Below, in pieces: positions 17,181 through 26,373 of a stretch of 64,000 bases of DNA; the first letter of the stretch is position 1, and every line of letters begins with the position of its first letter. Source of the stretch: Gemmatimonadota bacterium. Its GTDB lineage: Bacteria > Gemmatimonadota > Gemmatimonadetes > Gemmatimonadales > GWC2-71-9. Location of the stretch: assembly GCA_016704275.1 (NCBI GenBank), contig JADJAK010000002.1:434001-498000 (forward strand), written 5' to 3'. The translations under genes and the position numbers were made by a program. A model generated the notes under the pieces. The model made no database searches. It worked only from the letters and a program-made list of their open reading frames with translations, and was not told the DNA's origin.

Positions 17181-17329
17181 GTCGTAGGTCGTATGTCCTG
17201 CAGACCTGTCATCCCGAGCAACGCGAGGAGCCTGCCCTGAACGCAGTGAAGGGATCTGCGTATCGCCATCACGCAGGTCCCTCACTTCGTTCGGGATGAC
17301 TTACGACTTACGACCTACGACTTACGACT
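17167..17329. repeat. Family-B heptamer arms around a long hairpin core (trpE-maf)
   Basis: The left arm is GTCGTAA/GTCGTAG repeats (17167-17194). The right arm (17301-17329) is the inverse (TTACGAC/CTACGAC). The core between them contains TGTCATCCCGAGCAACGCG... and its partial inverse ending TTCGTTCGGGATGAC. It separates the convergent genes trpE and maf and provides the stop codons of both. A bidirectional terminator-like structure is plausible. Confidence 0.88.
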
Positions 17330-17891
17330 CAAACAAATACCGATACCCCGCCTGCTCCAGCAGCTCAAGCACCAACCGCACCGGCAGCCCCATCACGCTG
17401 AAGAAGTCCCCCTCGATCCGCTCCACCAGCGCCGCGCCGTACCCCTGAATGCCGTAGCTCCCCGCCTTGTCCATCGGTTCGCCGGTGGCGACATAGGCGC
17501 GCAGGGTCGCGTCATCGGCCGCGCGGAAGACCACGGCGGTCTCGTCGCTCGCTTCGAACTCGTGCCCCTGGCTGATCAGGCAGATCGAGGTGATCACCGT
17601 GTGCCGCCGTCCCTGCAGGCGGGAGAGCATCGCGACGGCGTCTTCGGTGTCGACCGGCTTCTCGAGAATCTCGCCGTCGAGCACCACGATCGTGTCGGCG
17701 CCGAGGACGAGCTCGCCCGGCACGGCGCGCGCCTTGTCGCGCGCGAGTCGGCGCGAATAGGCGGCCGGCGTCTCGCGCGGGAGGGGAATCTCCTGCACGT
17801 CGGAGGGAGTCACCAGGATCGGGAGGTGGAGCATCTCGAGCAGTTGCCGACGCCGCGGGGAGGCGGACGCGAGCACCAGGGTCGGCATCAT
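17322..17891 (-). CDS. maf: Maf-like nucleoside triphosphate pyrophosphatase
   Basis: Maf/YhdE/YceF fold of 189 residues: LVLASASPRRRQLLEMLHLP at the N-terminus, ARDKARAV, LGADTIVVLDG, and DKAGSYGIQGYGAALVERIE near the end. It hydrolyses non-canonical or methylated dTTP/UTP. ATG 17891 overlaps the dtd stop (ATGA). The TAA stop lies inside the family-B repeat arm. Confidence 0.94.
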   Translation of the reverse strand: MMPTLVLASASPRRRQLLEMLHLPILVTPSDVQEIPLPRETPAAYSRRLARDKARAVPGELVLGADTIVVLDGEILEKPVDTEDAVAMLSRLQGRRHTVITSICLISQGHEFEASDETAVVFRAADDATLRAYVATGEPMDKAGSYGIQGYGAALVERIEGDFFSVMGLPVRLVLELLEQAGYRYLFES

Positions 17892-18334
17892 GCGGGAGCG
17901 CGCTCCAGGATCAGGGTGACGGGACCATCGTTGACCAGCGCGACCTGCATGTCGGCACCAAACTCGCCGCTGGCGACGGTGAGTCCGGCAGTGCGGAGGG
18001 CGTCGAGAAAGGCCTCGTACAGCGGAATCGCCTCCTCCGGCCGCGCCGCCCCGATGAAGGAGGGCCGTCGCCCCTTGCTGGCGTCGCCGTAGAGCGTGAA
18101 CTGCGACACGACCAGCACTGCCCCGCCGATGGCCGCGAGGTCGAGATTCATCTTCCCCTCCGCATCGCCGAAGAGTCGCAGCCCTGCGACCTTGTCGGCC
18201 AGCCAGAGCGCCTCGGTGCGGCTGTCGCCCGGCGCCACCCCGACGAGAAGGAGGAAGCCGCGGCCTACTTCGCCGGTGACACGACCAGCAATGGTGACTG
18301 AGGCGTGGCTGACTCGCTGCAGGACAATGCGCAT
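17888..18334 (-). CDS. dtd: D-aminoacyl-tRNA deacylase
   Basis: The 148-residue protein is of normal Dtd length. It starts MRIVLQRVSHASVTI, with the active-site motif SQFTLYGD and the cross-subunit Gly-cisPro motif in NDGPVT. It removes D-amino acids mischarged on tRNA. It is co-transcribed with maf. Confidence 0.96.
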   Translation of the reverse strand: MRIVLQRVSHASVTIAGRVTGEVGRGFLLLVGVAPGDSRTEALWLADKVAGLRLFGDAEGKMNLDLAAIGGAVLVVSQFTLYGDASKGRRPSFIGAARPEEAIPLYEAFLDALRTAGLTVASGEFGADMQVALVNDGPVTLILERAPA

Positions 18335-18434
18335 GACGAAAAGATAGCCAAGGCAGTGGCCGGAGCCGCCCCCGCGTTGAGGGGCCGTTGAGCGTCACGG
18401 GCGATGATGCGGCACCCCTCGTCCCGGAGCCGTC

Positions 18435-19037
18435 ATGTCCCGTCTGCTGGTCCTCGTCGTCGCGTCGTTGTGGTTGCTTGTGTACCCGCTCGCGGCTCAG
18501 CGGGAGCTCTCCCTGCTCAGTCTCACCGGCAACGCGGCGGGCCACGCCCGGGCCGATGCCGACCCGGATCGCCCCACCATCGCCCCCGATCACCCCGCGT
18601 CGTGGCAGCTCGGCGTGGCGCACGACCGTGGCCCCTGGCGTGCAGCCCTGCTGCTGCGGCACGCACAGGCCGACCTCGCCATCCGCGGGACGCAGAGCGC
18701 CGTCCTCACGCGCGACGCCATCCGCTCGTGGCGGGTGGGTGTCGAGGTCGGGCCTCGGGTGGCCGGAGCGCCGGGCGGAGCGACGGTGCACCTGCTGACG
18801 GGAATCGCCGCCGCACGAACCACCTTCCCCGTGACCGGCGGCGACCCGCGCACGGTGGTCGTGGGACTGCTCGCGGTGCTGGGGCAGGTACCGGTGACGC
18901 CACGATGGGCCGTCGTGGTGCGCGGCGAGGGCGGGATCGGCGGCGCCCTCTTTGACGCGGACGAACTGCCGCCCGGCTACGCGGTGCGCGCCGGGCGGGA
19001 ATGGAGCCTCGGGGTCGGGCTGGGGTGGCGGCCGTGA
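18435..19037 (+). CDS. Exported outer-membrane-like protein, unknown
   Basis: The 200-residue product has a signal peptide (MSRLLVLVVASLWLLVYPLAAQ). The body alternates hydrophobic and polar residues in strand-length segments, ending EWSLGVGLGWRP, which suggests a small beta-barrel. No family is recognised. It stands alone on the plus strand, divergent from dtd. Confidence 0.6.
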   Translation: MSRLLVLVVASLWLLVYPLAAQRELSLLSLTGNAAGHARADADPDRPTIAPDHPASWQLGVAHDRGPWRAALLLRHAQADLAIRGTQSAVLTRDAIRSWRVGVEVGPRVAGAPGGATVHLLTGIAAARTTFPVTGGDPRTVVVGLLAVLGQVPVTPRWAVVVRGEGGIGGALFDADELPPGYAVRAGREWSLGVGLGWRP

Positions 19038-19044
19038 GGCGGGT

Positions 19045-19383
19045 TCAGCGCCCGCCGCCGAGCAGCTTCTTCTGGGCCGCCAGGTCACGCTCCAACCGGC
19101 CGCACATCAAGTCACACAGCTGGAAGACCTCGCGATCGGACAGGCGATACCAGGTGAAGAGGCCGTCCTTTCGGCGCGCGACGTAGCCGTGCGCGTGCAA
19201 CTGCTGGAGGTGCTTGGAGACGTTGGCCTGCCCCAGGCCGGTCGTCGTCACCAGGTCCGTCACGGTGGCCTCGCCCTCGCGGAGCGCCTGCAGGAGGCGC
19301 AACCGCGTGGGGTCGCCGAGCAGCTTGAAGCGCTCGGCGACCCATTCGAGAATGGCGGGCGTCATCGTGATCTTGGCCATCAT
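19045..19383 (-). CDS. ArsR-family winged-helix regulator
   Basis: The 112-residue protein has the ArsR/SmtB pattern: FKLLGDPTRLRLLQAL, VTDLVTTTGLGQANVSKHLQ (recognition helix) and a wing around VARRKDGLFTWYRLSD. Two in-frame ATGs sit at 19383 and 19380; GGAGG lies 1 and 4 nt upstream of them, so the second start has the better spacing. There is no CVC metal box in the usual helix, but FQLCDLMCGR carries two cysteines that could sense metal or redox. It lies 80 bp downstream of glmS on the same strand, with its own AT-rich leader. Confidence 0.88.
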   Translation of the reverse strand: MMAKITMTPAILEWVAERFKLLGDPTRLRLLQALREGEATVTDLVTTTGLGQANVSKHLQQLHAHGYVARRKDGLFTWYRLSDREVFQLCDLMCGRLERDLAAQKKLLGGGR

Positions 19384-19440
19384 CCCTCCGGTGTTGAATC
19401 ACTGAACAACCAGAGAGTAATATAGTTGTAGACTCCCCGG
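19384..19440 (-). promoter_or_regulatory. AT-rich leader with possible self-operator of the ArsR gene
   Basis: The short gap is far more AT-rich than its surroundings. Read on the minus strand it contains TATATT as a possible -10 and inverted ACAAC/GTTGT and GTTG/CAAC elements. ArsR proteins usually bind an imperfect palindrome over their own promoter. Spacing is not diagnostic. Confidence 0.35.
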
Positions 19441-19463
19441 GGCCGCCAGCCCCGGGCCCCCCG

Positions 19464-21290
19464 TCACTCCACCGTGACCGACTTCGCGAGGTTGCGGGGC
19501 TGGTCCACGTTGCACCCGCGCAGGACCGCCACGTAGTACGAGAAGAGCTGCAGGGGAATCACCGTGAGCACCGGCGTGAGCAGGTCGAGCGTCTCCGGCA
19601 CGATGAAGGTCGCCTCGGCCAGCTTGGCGATCTCTTCGTCGCCGGCGTTGACGATCGCGATCACCCGGCCGCCGCGTGCGCGGACTTCCTGGATGTTCGA
19701 GACGATCTTGCCGTGCACCGCATCGCGCGGCGCGACCACCACGACCGGCATGTTCTCGTCGATGAGGGCGATCGGCCCGTGCTTCATCTCCGCCGCCGGG
19801 TACCCCTCGGCGTGGATGTAGGAAATCTCCTTCATCTTGAGCGCGCCCTCGAGCGCCGCCGGGAAGTTCACCCCACGACCGAGGTACAAGGCGTTGCTCG
19901 ACTCGGCAAACTTCTCGGCGAGCACCTTGAGTTCGTCGGCGCGGTCCAGGATCTCGCGGACCTGCGAGGGGAGCTTGGAGAGCGCCTCGACGTACCGACG
20001 TCCCTCGAGCAGCGACATGTTCTTGAGCCGCGCAAAGCGCAGCGTCACCATCGCCAGCGCCACGACCTGCGAGGTGAACGCCTTGGTGCTCGCGACGCCG
20101 ATCTCGGGGCCGCAGCGCAGGTAGAGGCCGCCATCGACCTCGCGCGCGATGGTCGACCCGACGACGTTCACCAGGCCGATGGTGCGCGCGCCGCGCTGCT
20201 TCGCCTCGAGGAGCGCCGCCAGCGTGTCGGCGGTCTCGCCAGACTGCGAGATCGCGATCACCAGCGTGTCCGGATCGACGATCGGATTGCGGTAGCGGAA
20301 TTCCGACGCGTACTCGACCTCGGTCGGGATGCGGGCCAGCTCCTCGATCATGTACTTGCCGATCAGCGCCGAGTGCCACGAAGTGCCGCAGGCGGTGATG
20401 ATGATCCGCTTGATCTGCTTGGCCTCGTCGTCGGACAGCTTGAGGCCGTACACGCGCACGTTGCCGCTCTCCTCGAGCAGGTGGCCGCGCATCGTGTTCT
20501 CGAGCGACTCCGGTTGTTCGAAGATTTCCTTGAGCATGAAGTGCTCGAAGCCGCCACGCTCGATCGTCGCGAGGTCCCACTCGATCTCGTTGATCGGCTT
20601 GTCCACATGGCGCGACGTCAGCGTGCGCACCCGGTAGCCATCGGCCGTCAGCACGGCGAGCTCGCCGTTGTCGAGATAGATGACCTGACGCGTGTGCTCG
20701 AGCAGCGCCGACTGGTCGGAGGCGACGAGGTTCTCGCCGTCGCCGATGCCGAGGATGATCGGCGAGCCGTTGCGGGCCACGATCAGCACGTCGGGCTCGT
20801 CGCTGGAGATCACGCAGATGCCGTAGGCGCCGTTCACGTCACGCAGTGCCGACGCGACGGCCTCTTCCAGGTTGCCCTCGTAGAAGGCGCCGACCAGGTG
20901 GGCCAGCACTTCGGTGTCGGTCTCGGAGGTGAAGACGTGGCCGCGCGCCAGGAGCGCCTTCTTGATCGAGGCGGCGTTCTCGATGATGCCGTTGTGGATC
21001 AGGGCGATCTTGCCGCTCTGGTCGGTGTGCGGGTGGGCGTTGGGCGTCGTCGGGCCGCCGTGGGTTGCCCAGCGGGTGTGGCCGATGCCGGTGGTGCCCT
21101 TCGGCTCGTTCCCGTCGATCTCGTCGGCGAGGATGCCGAGCTTGCCGGCCGCCTTTCGGATATCGAGCGTCCCCCCGTCGAGGACCGCGATGCCGGCGGA
21201 GTCATAGCCGCGGTATTCCATCCGACGCAGACCATCCATGAGAATCTTGGAGGCCTGCCGGGGTCCCACATATCCGACGATACCGCACAT
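19464..21290 (-). CDS. glmS: Glutamine--fructose-6-phosphate aminotransferase
   Basis: The 608-residue enzyme begins MCGIVGYVG, so Cys2 becomes the N-terminal nucleophile of the glutaminase domain (about 1-240). Two SIS domains follow, with CGTSWHSALIGKYMIEELA, ISQSGETADT and the tail LRGCNVDQPRNLAKSVTVE. It makes glucosamine-6-phosphate. It is 20 bp downstream of the GlmM-like mutase, forming a UDP-GlcNAc precursor pair. No glmS ribozyme fits in that gap. Confidence 0.97.
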   Translation of the reverse strand: MCGIVGYVGPRQASKILMDGLRRMEYRGYDSAGIAVLDGGTLDIRKAAGKLGILADEIDGNEPKGTTGIGHTRWATHGGPTTPNAHPHTDQSGKIALIHNGIIENAASIKKALLARGHVFTSETDTEVLAHLVGAFYEGNLEEAVASALRDVNGAYGICVISSDEPDVLIVARNGSPIILGIGDGENLVASDQSALLEHTRQVIYLDNGELAVLTADGYRVRTLTSRHVDKPINEIEWDLATIERGGFEHFMLKEIFEQPESLENTMRGHLLEESGNVRVYGLKLSDDEAKQIKRIIITACGTSWHSALIGKYMIEELARIPTEVEYASEFRYRNPIVDPDTLVIAISQSGETADTLAALLEAKQRGARTIGLVNVVGSTIAREVDGGLYLRCGPEIGVASTKAFTSQVVALAMVTLRFARLKNMSLLEGRRYVEALSKLPSQVREILDRADELKVLAEKFAESSNALYLGRGVNFPAALEGALKMKEISYIHAEGYPAAEMKHGPIALIDENMPVVVVAPRDAVHGKIVSNIQEVRARGGRVIAIVNAGDEEIAKLAEATFIVPETLDLLTPVLTVIPLQLFSYYVAVLRGCNVDQPRNLAKSVTVE

Positions 21291-21310
21291 GGCTCAACTC
21301 CTTGGGGGCC

Positions 21311-22672
21311 TCAGCGCGCGGCGCGGGCCTGGGCAATCAGGGCTTCTGCCTCGGCCGCCGTCGGCGCCTCGGCAATCAGACGAACAATCGGTTCCGTTCC
21401 CGAGGGACGGACGTGGAGCCAGCGATCAGACCAGGCCAGGCGCAGGCCGTCGCGGTCATCGGCCTCGGCATCGGGCCACTGGGCCCGGAGCGCGGCATAC
21501 TGGGCCGCCAGATCCCCACCCCGCGGCGCCTTCGCCTTGACGATGACGTACCTGGGGGCGGAACGCACCACGGCCCCGAGCTGTTCCCCGGTCGCGGCCA
21601 GGTATTGCAAGATGAGGGCCGCCCCCAGCGGGGCGTCCCGCCCCACGTGGAGGGCCGGCAGGATCACGCCGCCGTTCCCCTCCCCGCCAATGACGGCGCC
21701 TTCCGCCACGATCGCCCGCGCCACGTTGGCCTCCCCGACCGGTGCCCGGACGAACCGCGCCCCGCCCGAGCGGGCCGCATCCTCCACCACCAGCGAGGTC
21801 GAGAGGTTGACGACCACGGTCTGGGGGCCGCTGCCGGCTGGCTGCCGGGCAAGCACCGCCCGGGTCGCCACGGCCAGGGTGTAGTCCTCGCCAATGGGGG
21901 TCCCCGACTCGTCCACCAGAGCCAGCCGATCGACATCCGGGTCGACCGCCATGCCGAGGTCGGCGCCGGAGGCCCGGACCAGCTCGCCCAGTGCGCCGAG
22001 GTTTTCGGGGATCGGTTCGGGCTCGCGGGGGAAGCGCCCGTCGGTCTCGAGGTTGATCCCGGTCACCCGGACGCCGAGGCGGTCGAACAGCGCCAGCATC
22101 GAGGGCGCGCCCGCGCCGCGCACGCAGTCGAGCGCGACGTGGAACTTGGCGGCGCGGATCGCCTCGACGTCGATCTCGGGAAGTGCCAGGATGGCATCGA
22201 GGTGCCGCGCGACGGCGTCCGGGTCATCTCGGCGGGTGCCGATGGTATCCCAGCCGCTCCGCGGCGGTCCCTCGTCGGCCAGTCGGCGCACCATCCCACC
22301 GGACTCGGCGTCGAGGAAGATGCCGTCCGGGCCGACGAACTTCAGCGCGTTCCACTCGATCGGATTGTGGCTCGCCGTCAGGATCAGTCCGGCGCCGGCA
22401 TGATGATGCTCGACCGCCATCTGCACCGTCGGCGTCGGCACCATGCCGACGTCGATCACGTCGACACCGACCGATTGGAAGCCGGCCGTCGCCGCGAGGG
22501 TGAACATCGGCCCCGACGTGCGCGCATCGCGGCCGATCACGACACTCGAGCCGCCCCGGCTGCGCACCCAGGCACCGAGCGCGGCGGCGTGACGGGCCAC
22601 CAGTTCGGGAGTCAAATCGGTGCCGACATGCCCGCGCATGCCGGAGACGGAGATCATCAGGGTTTCGGACAT
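21311..22672 (-). CDS. glmM: Phosphoglucosamine mutase-like phosphohexomutase
   Basis: ATG 22672 gives 453 residues; a longer frame upstream is rejected because MSETLMISVSGMRGHVGTD is the classic start of the family. The phosphoserine is S101 in LTASHNP. The metal loop is DPDVDR, the sugar loop GEGNGG, and the phosphate loop RPSGTEP. The position upstream of glmS supports GlmM (GlcN-6-P to GlcN-1-P). The GEGNGG loop also occurs in phosphomanno/phosphoglucomutases, so substrate range is less certain. Confidence 0.85.
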   Translation of the reverse strand: MSETLMISVSGMRGHVGTDLTPELVARHAAALGAWVRSRGGSSVVIGRDARTSGPMFTLAATAGFQSVGVDVIDVGMVPTPTVQMAVEHHHAGAGLILTASHNPIEWNALKFVGPDGIFLDAESGGMVRRLADEGPPRSGWDTIGTRRDDPDAVARHLDAILALPEIDVEAIRAAKFHVALDCVRGAGAPSMLALFDRLGVRVTGINLETDGRFPREPEPIPENLGALGELVRASGADLGMAVDPDVDRLALVDESGTPIGEDYTLAVATRAVLARQPAGSGPQTVVVNLSTSLVVEDAARSGGARFVRAPVGEANVARAIVAEGAVIGGEGNGGVILPALHVGRDAPLGAALILQYLAATGEQLGAVVRSAPRYVIVKAKAPRGGDLAAQYAALRAQWPDAEADDRDGLRLAWSDRWLHVRPSGTEPIVRLIAEAPTAAEAEALIAQARAAR

Positions 22673-22814
22673 CGGCAGACCGACCTCGGGGCTGGGAAAT
22701 CGTGCGCAATACGAGCTGCCGCAAGGTACCGGGTCCGGTCCGTGTTCCACAATCGCGCCTTGCCCCAAGTTGCTGCGGGACATAAGCTTCGGCCTTCCCT
22801 CGCCCGGTCGGCTG

Positions 22815-23984
22815 ATGACCCGTTTGCCCGAAGCGCACACCACACAGCAGCTCGCGACACTCGCCGTGCACGCCGGCCAGCTTCCCGACCCGGTGGCCGG
22901 CGCCGTGATGCCGCCGATCTTCCAGACCTCGACGTATGTGCAGGACGCCCTCGGCGTGCCGCACAACGGCTACGAGTACGCCCGGACCGCCAACCCGACC
23001 CGCGAGGCGCTGGAGCGGAACCTCGCGGCGCTCGAAGGCGGCCTCCACGGCTTCGCCTTCGGCTCGGGACTCGCGGCACTCGACACCGTCCTCAAGCTGC
23101 TGAAGTCGGGCGACCACGTGGTGGTCGGAAGCAACGTCTACGGTGGCAGTCACCGGCTGATGCAGCGGGTCTACGAGAACTTCGGCGTCGCCTTCACCTT
23201 CGTCGACATGCGTGAGGTCGCGAACATCGAGGCCGCGCTCCGTCCGACGACGCGGATGCTGTACTGCGAGACGCCGACCAACCCGATGATGTTCCTCACC
23301 GACCTGCGCGCGGTGGGCGACCTGGCGCAGGCCCACGGCCTGCTGCTCGTGGTCGACAACACCTTTGCGACGCCGATCCTGCAACGCCCGCTCGCGCTCG
23401 GCGCCGACATCGTCCTCCACTCCACCACCAAGTATCTCAACGGCCACTCCGACATGGTCGGCGGCGCCCTGGTGACGGCGCGCGAGGACCTGGGTGAGCG
23501 AATCGGCTTCCTGCAGAATGCCGCCGGCGGCATCCCTGGTCCGTTCGATTGCTGGTTGGCGCTGCGCGGCATCAAGACACTGCCGCTCCGCATGCGCGCC
23601 CACTGCGACAGCGCCGGGAAACTGGCGACCTGGCTCGCCGGGCGATCGGATGTGCAGCACGTGTATTACCCCGGACTGCCCGACCATCCCCAGCACGCGC
23701 TGGCGAAGGCGCAGATGAGCGGCTTCGGCGGGATGATCTCCATTGAACTCGGCTCGCTCGAACGGGCGCGCCGCGTGGTCGAGTCGACGCATCTCTTCGC
23801 CTTGGCGGAGTCGCTCGGCGGCGTCGAGTCATTGATCGGTCACCCGGCGACGATGACCCACGCCTCGGTCCCCAAGGCGCTGCGGGACGAGATGGGGCTG
23901 ACCGACTCGCTGGTGCGGCTCTCGGTCGGGATCGAGGACCTTGGCGACCTGCAGGCGGACCTGGACAAGGCGCTCTCCGTCTGA
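22815..23984 (+). CDS. Cystathionine gamma-synthase/gamma-lyase family PLP enzyme
   Basis: The ATG at 22815 gives 389 residues. It is a Cys/Met-metabolism PLP enzyme with YEYARTANPTREALE, FGSGLAALD and PLP lysine K206 in STTKYLNGHSD. It is divergent from glmM across a 142-bp gap, with no SAM riboswitch visible. MetB, MetC, Mgl and CGL share these motifs. I cannot assign the reaction from motifs alone. Confidence 0.88.
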   Translation: MTRLPEAHTTQQLATLAVHAGQLPDPVAGAVMPPIFQTSTYVQDALGVPHNGYEYARTANPTREALERNLAALEGGLHGFAFGSGLAALDTVLKLLKSGDHVVVGSNVYGGSHRLMQRVYENFGVAFTFVDMREVANIEAALRPTTRMLYCETPTNPMMFLTDLRAVGDLAQAHGLLLVVDNTFATPILQRPLALGADIVLHSTTKYLNGHSDMVGGALVTAREDLGERIGFLQNAAGGIPGPFDCWLALRGIKTLPLRMRAHCDSAGKLATWLAGRSDVQHVYYPGLPDHPQHALAKAQMSGFGGMISIELGSLERARRVVESTHLFALAESLGGVESLIGHPATMTHASVPKALRDEMGLTDSLVRLSVGIEDLGDLQADLDKALSV

Positions 23985-24004
23985 CGATGCACGATGAAAC
24001 AGGG

Positions 24005-24030
24005 CCGTCCCCCGCTGCGTAGGGGGGCGG
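24005..24030 (+). terminator. GC hairpin after the PLP enzyme gene
   Basis: CCGTCCCCC (24005-24013) pairs with GGGGGGCGG (24022-24030), nine pairs including one G-T, with an 8-nt loop. There is no T-tract, so termination strength is uncertain. Confidence 0.4.
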
Positions 24031-24052
24031 AACCTCAACGCACGAGCCTCTG

Positions 24053-25078
24053 ATGACCTCGCTTCCGGCTGCCCGTCCCCGCATTGCCCTCCCCGACATC
24101 TCGGCGGTCGCGTGGGAGCATCCGGCCGATCGCGCCGCGCTGCAGACCCTCCGCGCCGTGCCCGGCGTCGACGAGGTGATTCGCAAGATTCTCGGCATGC
24201 TCGGCGGGGAGCGCGGCATCCGCCTCCTCTTCCAGGGCAATGCGGTCCGCGTCGGGCCCACCCAGTTCCCGCTCCTCTGGGCGCTGCACGTCGAGAACTG
24301 TTCCACCTTCGGGTGGGAAAAGATTCCTGAGCTCTACGTCACCCAGACGCCGATCTTCAACGCCGGCGCGTACGGCATCGACGATCCGTTCATCGTGATC
24401 CACTCGTCGGCGCTCGAGTTGCTCGACACCGACGAGCAGCGCGTGCTGCTGGCGCATGAGCTCGGCCACGTGATCAGCGGGCATTCGCTCTATCGCACGA
24501 TCGCGGCGATCATGGTGATGATCTCCCTCGGCGCGTTGCCGATGCTCGCGTCGCTCATCCTGTTGCCGGTCAAGTTTGCCTTCCTCGAGTGGTCACGGAA
24601 GTCGGAGCTCTCGGCCGACCGCGCCTCACTGCTCGGCTCGCAGGATCTGCAGGCGACGATGCGCCTCTTCATGAAGATGGCCGGCGGCGGCAACACGACG
24701 AACATCCGCCCGGGCGACCTCAACCTCGAGCCCTTCATGGTGCAGGCCAACGAGTACGCGTCCTCGAACGACGGCCTCGACGTGGTCTACAAGATCCTGA
24801 GCACCCTGTCGCTGACGCACCCGATGAACGTGGTGCGCGCCGCCGAGGTGCAGAAGTGGGTGCAGAGCGGCGACTACGAGCGCATTCTGCGCGGCGAGTA
24901 CGTCCGGCGCGGCACCGAGCAGGCGGAGCGGCCGTTGCGCGATGACATGCACGACGCCAAGGAGCACTACAAGCAGGAGATCAAGGAAGTGGGCGAGCAC
25001 CTGAAGAACGCGGCCAAGCGCGCCACCGAGCGCGCCAAGGAAGCCTTCCAGGAAGCGCGCGCGAAGGGTTCCGCGTGA
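24053..25078 (+). CDS. M48-family membrane-associated zinc metalloprotease
   Basis: The 341-residue protein has the gluzincin motif HELGH (135-139), with the third ligand Glu185 in SELSADRAS. A hydrophobic hairpin (about 150-178) lies between them, typical of Ste24/HtpX-like M48 peptidases. The C-terminal 40 residues are highly charged (HDAKEHYKQEIKEVGEHLK...) and likely helical. It is translationally coupled to purD (GTGA overlap). The role is probably membrane or periplasmic protein quality control. Confidence 0.88.
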   Translation: MTSLPAARPRIALPDISAVAWEHPADRAALQTLRAVPGVDEVIRKILGMLGGERGIRLLFQGNAVRVGPTQFPLLWALHVENCSTFGWEKIPELYVTQTPIFNAGAYGIDDPFIVIHSSALELLDTDEQRVLLAHELGHVISGHSLYRTIAAIMVMISLGALPMLASLILLPVKFAFLEWSRKSELSADRASLLGSQDLQATMRLFMKMAGGGNTTNIRPGDLNLEPFMVQANEYASSNDGLDVVYKILSTLSLTHPMNVVRAAEVQKWVQSGDYERILRGEYVRRGTEQAERPLRDDMHDAKEHYKQEIKEVGEHLKNAAKRATERAKEAFQEARAKGSA

Positions 25079-26343
25079 GGCTGCTGGTCGTCGGCGGGGG
25101 CGGGCGCGAACATGCGCTCGCCCTCGCGCTCCTGCAGGACGATCCGTCCAACCAGATCTACGTCGCGCCGGGCAACCCCGGCACCGCCTCCTTCGCCACC
25201 AACCTCCCGATCGCCGCCGATGACATCGACCGCCTGGCCGATGCCACCGACGCACACGCCATCGACCTCGTGGTCGTCGGCCCCGAGGTGCCCCTCGCCC
25301 TCGGCCTCGCCGATCGGCTCCGGGCCGAGGGGCGCACCGTCTTCGGCCCGGTCGCCGCGGCCGCGCAGATCGAGTCGTCGAAGGCGTTCTCCAAGGACGT
25401 GATGTTCGCAGCCGGCGTACCGACCGCCGCGAGCGCCACCTTCAATGAGCTCGCCGCCGCGCTGGCGTACGTCGACGCGCACGCCGAGCCGCTGGTGGTG
25501 AAGGCGTCGGGGCTCGCCGCCGGGAAGGGCGCGGTGGTCTGTGCCACGCGCGCGGAGGCACGCGAGGCGTTGCAGGCGATGATGGGGGCGCATCAGCTCG
25601 GCGCTGCCGGCGACGTCGTGGTCGTCGAGGCATTTCTCGAGGGCGAAGAGCTGTCGGTGCTGGCGGTGACCAATGGCCGCGACGTGCGCATCCTGCCGCC
25701 GGCACAGGACCACAAGCGGATCGGCGAGGGCGACTCCGGGCCGAACACCGGCGGCATGGGCGCTTACACTCCCGTCGCGATCGCGACCCCCGCGGCAATG
25801 GCGCGCATCGAGCAGGAGGTCTTGCTGCCGACGCTGCGCGAACTCGAGCGGCGCGGCGCACCGTTCCGCGGCGTGCTCTACGCCGGCATCATGCTCCATC
25901 CCGACGGCACCCCCAATGTGGTGGAGTTCAATTGCCGCCTCGGCGATCCCGAGACAGAGGTGGTGCTCCCGCTGGTCCGCTCGGGACTCACGGCGTTGCT
26001 CGACGCCGCCGCGAAGGGTGAGCCACTCCCCGCGCTTGATCTCCGCAGCGACGCGGCCGTCACCACGGTGCTGGCGAGTGCCGGCTACCCGGAGTCGAGC
26101 CGGAAGGGCGATGCGATCACGATTCCGACCAGCCTCCCCGAGGGCGTAACCGTCTACCACGCAGGGACGGCCCTCCAAAGCGATGGTACCCTCGTCACCA
26201 ACGGCGGCCGGGTCCTCGCGGTGACCGCCGTCGCACCGACCTTCGCCGACGCTCAGGCAAAGAGCCGCGCCGCCGCCGAGGCGATCCAGTTCGCAGGGAA
26301 GCAGTACCGACGCGACATCGGCTGGCGCGAGGCGAATCGATGA
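25075..26343 (+). CDS. purD: Phosphoribosylamine--glycine ligase
   Basis: GTG 25075 gives 422 residues. ATP-grasp enzyme: LLVVGGGGREHALALAL at the N-terminus, VVVGPEVPLALGLADRL, KASGLAAGKGAVVC, AQDHKRIGEGDSGPNTGGMG and EFNCRLGDPE. It ligates glycine to phosphoribosylamine in purine synthesis. The TGA stop is read from the first heptamer of a family-A repeat. Confidence 0.97.
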   Translation: MRLLVVGGGGREHALALALLQDDPSNQIYVAPGNPGTASFATNLPIAADDIDRLADATDAHAIDLVVVGPEVPLALGLADRLRAEGRTVFGPVAAAAQIESSKAFSKDVMFAAGVPTAASATFNELAAALAYVDAHAEPLVVKASGLAAGKGAVVCATRAEAREALQAMMGAHQLGAAGDVVVVEAFLEGEELSVLAVTNGRDVRILPPAQDHKRIGEGDSGPNTGGMGAYTPVAIATPAAMARIEQEVLLPTLRELERRGAPFRGVLYAGIMLHPDGTPNVVEFNCRLGDPETEVVLPLVRSGLTALLDAAAKGEPLPALDLRSDAAVTTVLASAGYPESSRKGDAITIPTSLPEGVTVYHAGTALQSDGTLVTNGGRVLAVTAVAPTFADAQAKSRAAAEAIQFAGKQYRRDIGWREANR

Positions 26344-26370
26344 TCGATCATCGATCATCGATCATCGATT
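26336..26370. repeat. GATSATC heptamer array (family A, copy 2)
   Basis: A run of GATGATC followed by three GATCATC units. It fills the whole purD-fpg junction and includes the purD stop codon. Confidence 0.85.
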
Positions 26371-26373
26371 CAG

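Noticed and set aside
21291..21310. glmS ribozyme upstream of glmS
   Set aside because: Only 20 bp separate glmM and glmS.
22673..22814. SAM riboswitch before the cystathionine enzyme gene
   Set aside because: No SAM-I or SAM-II core motif is visible in the 142-bp divergent gap.
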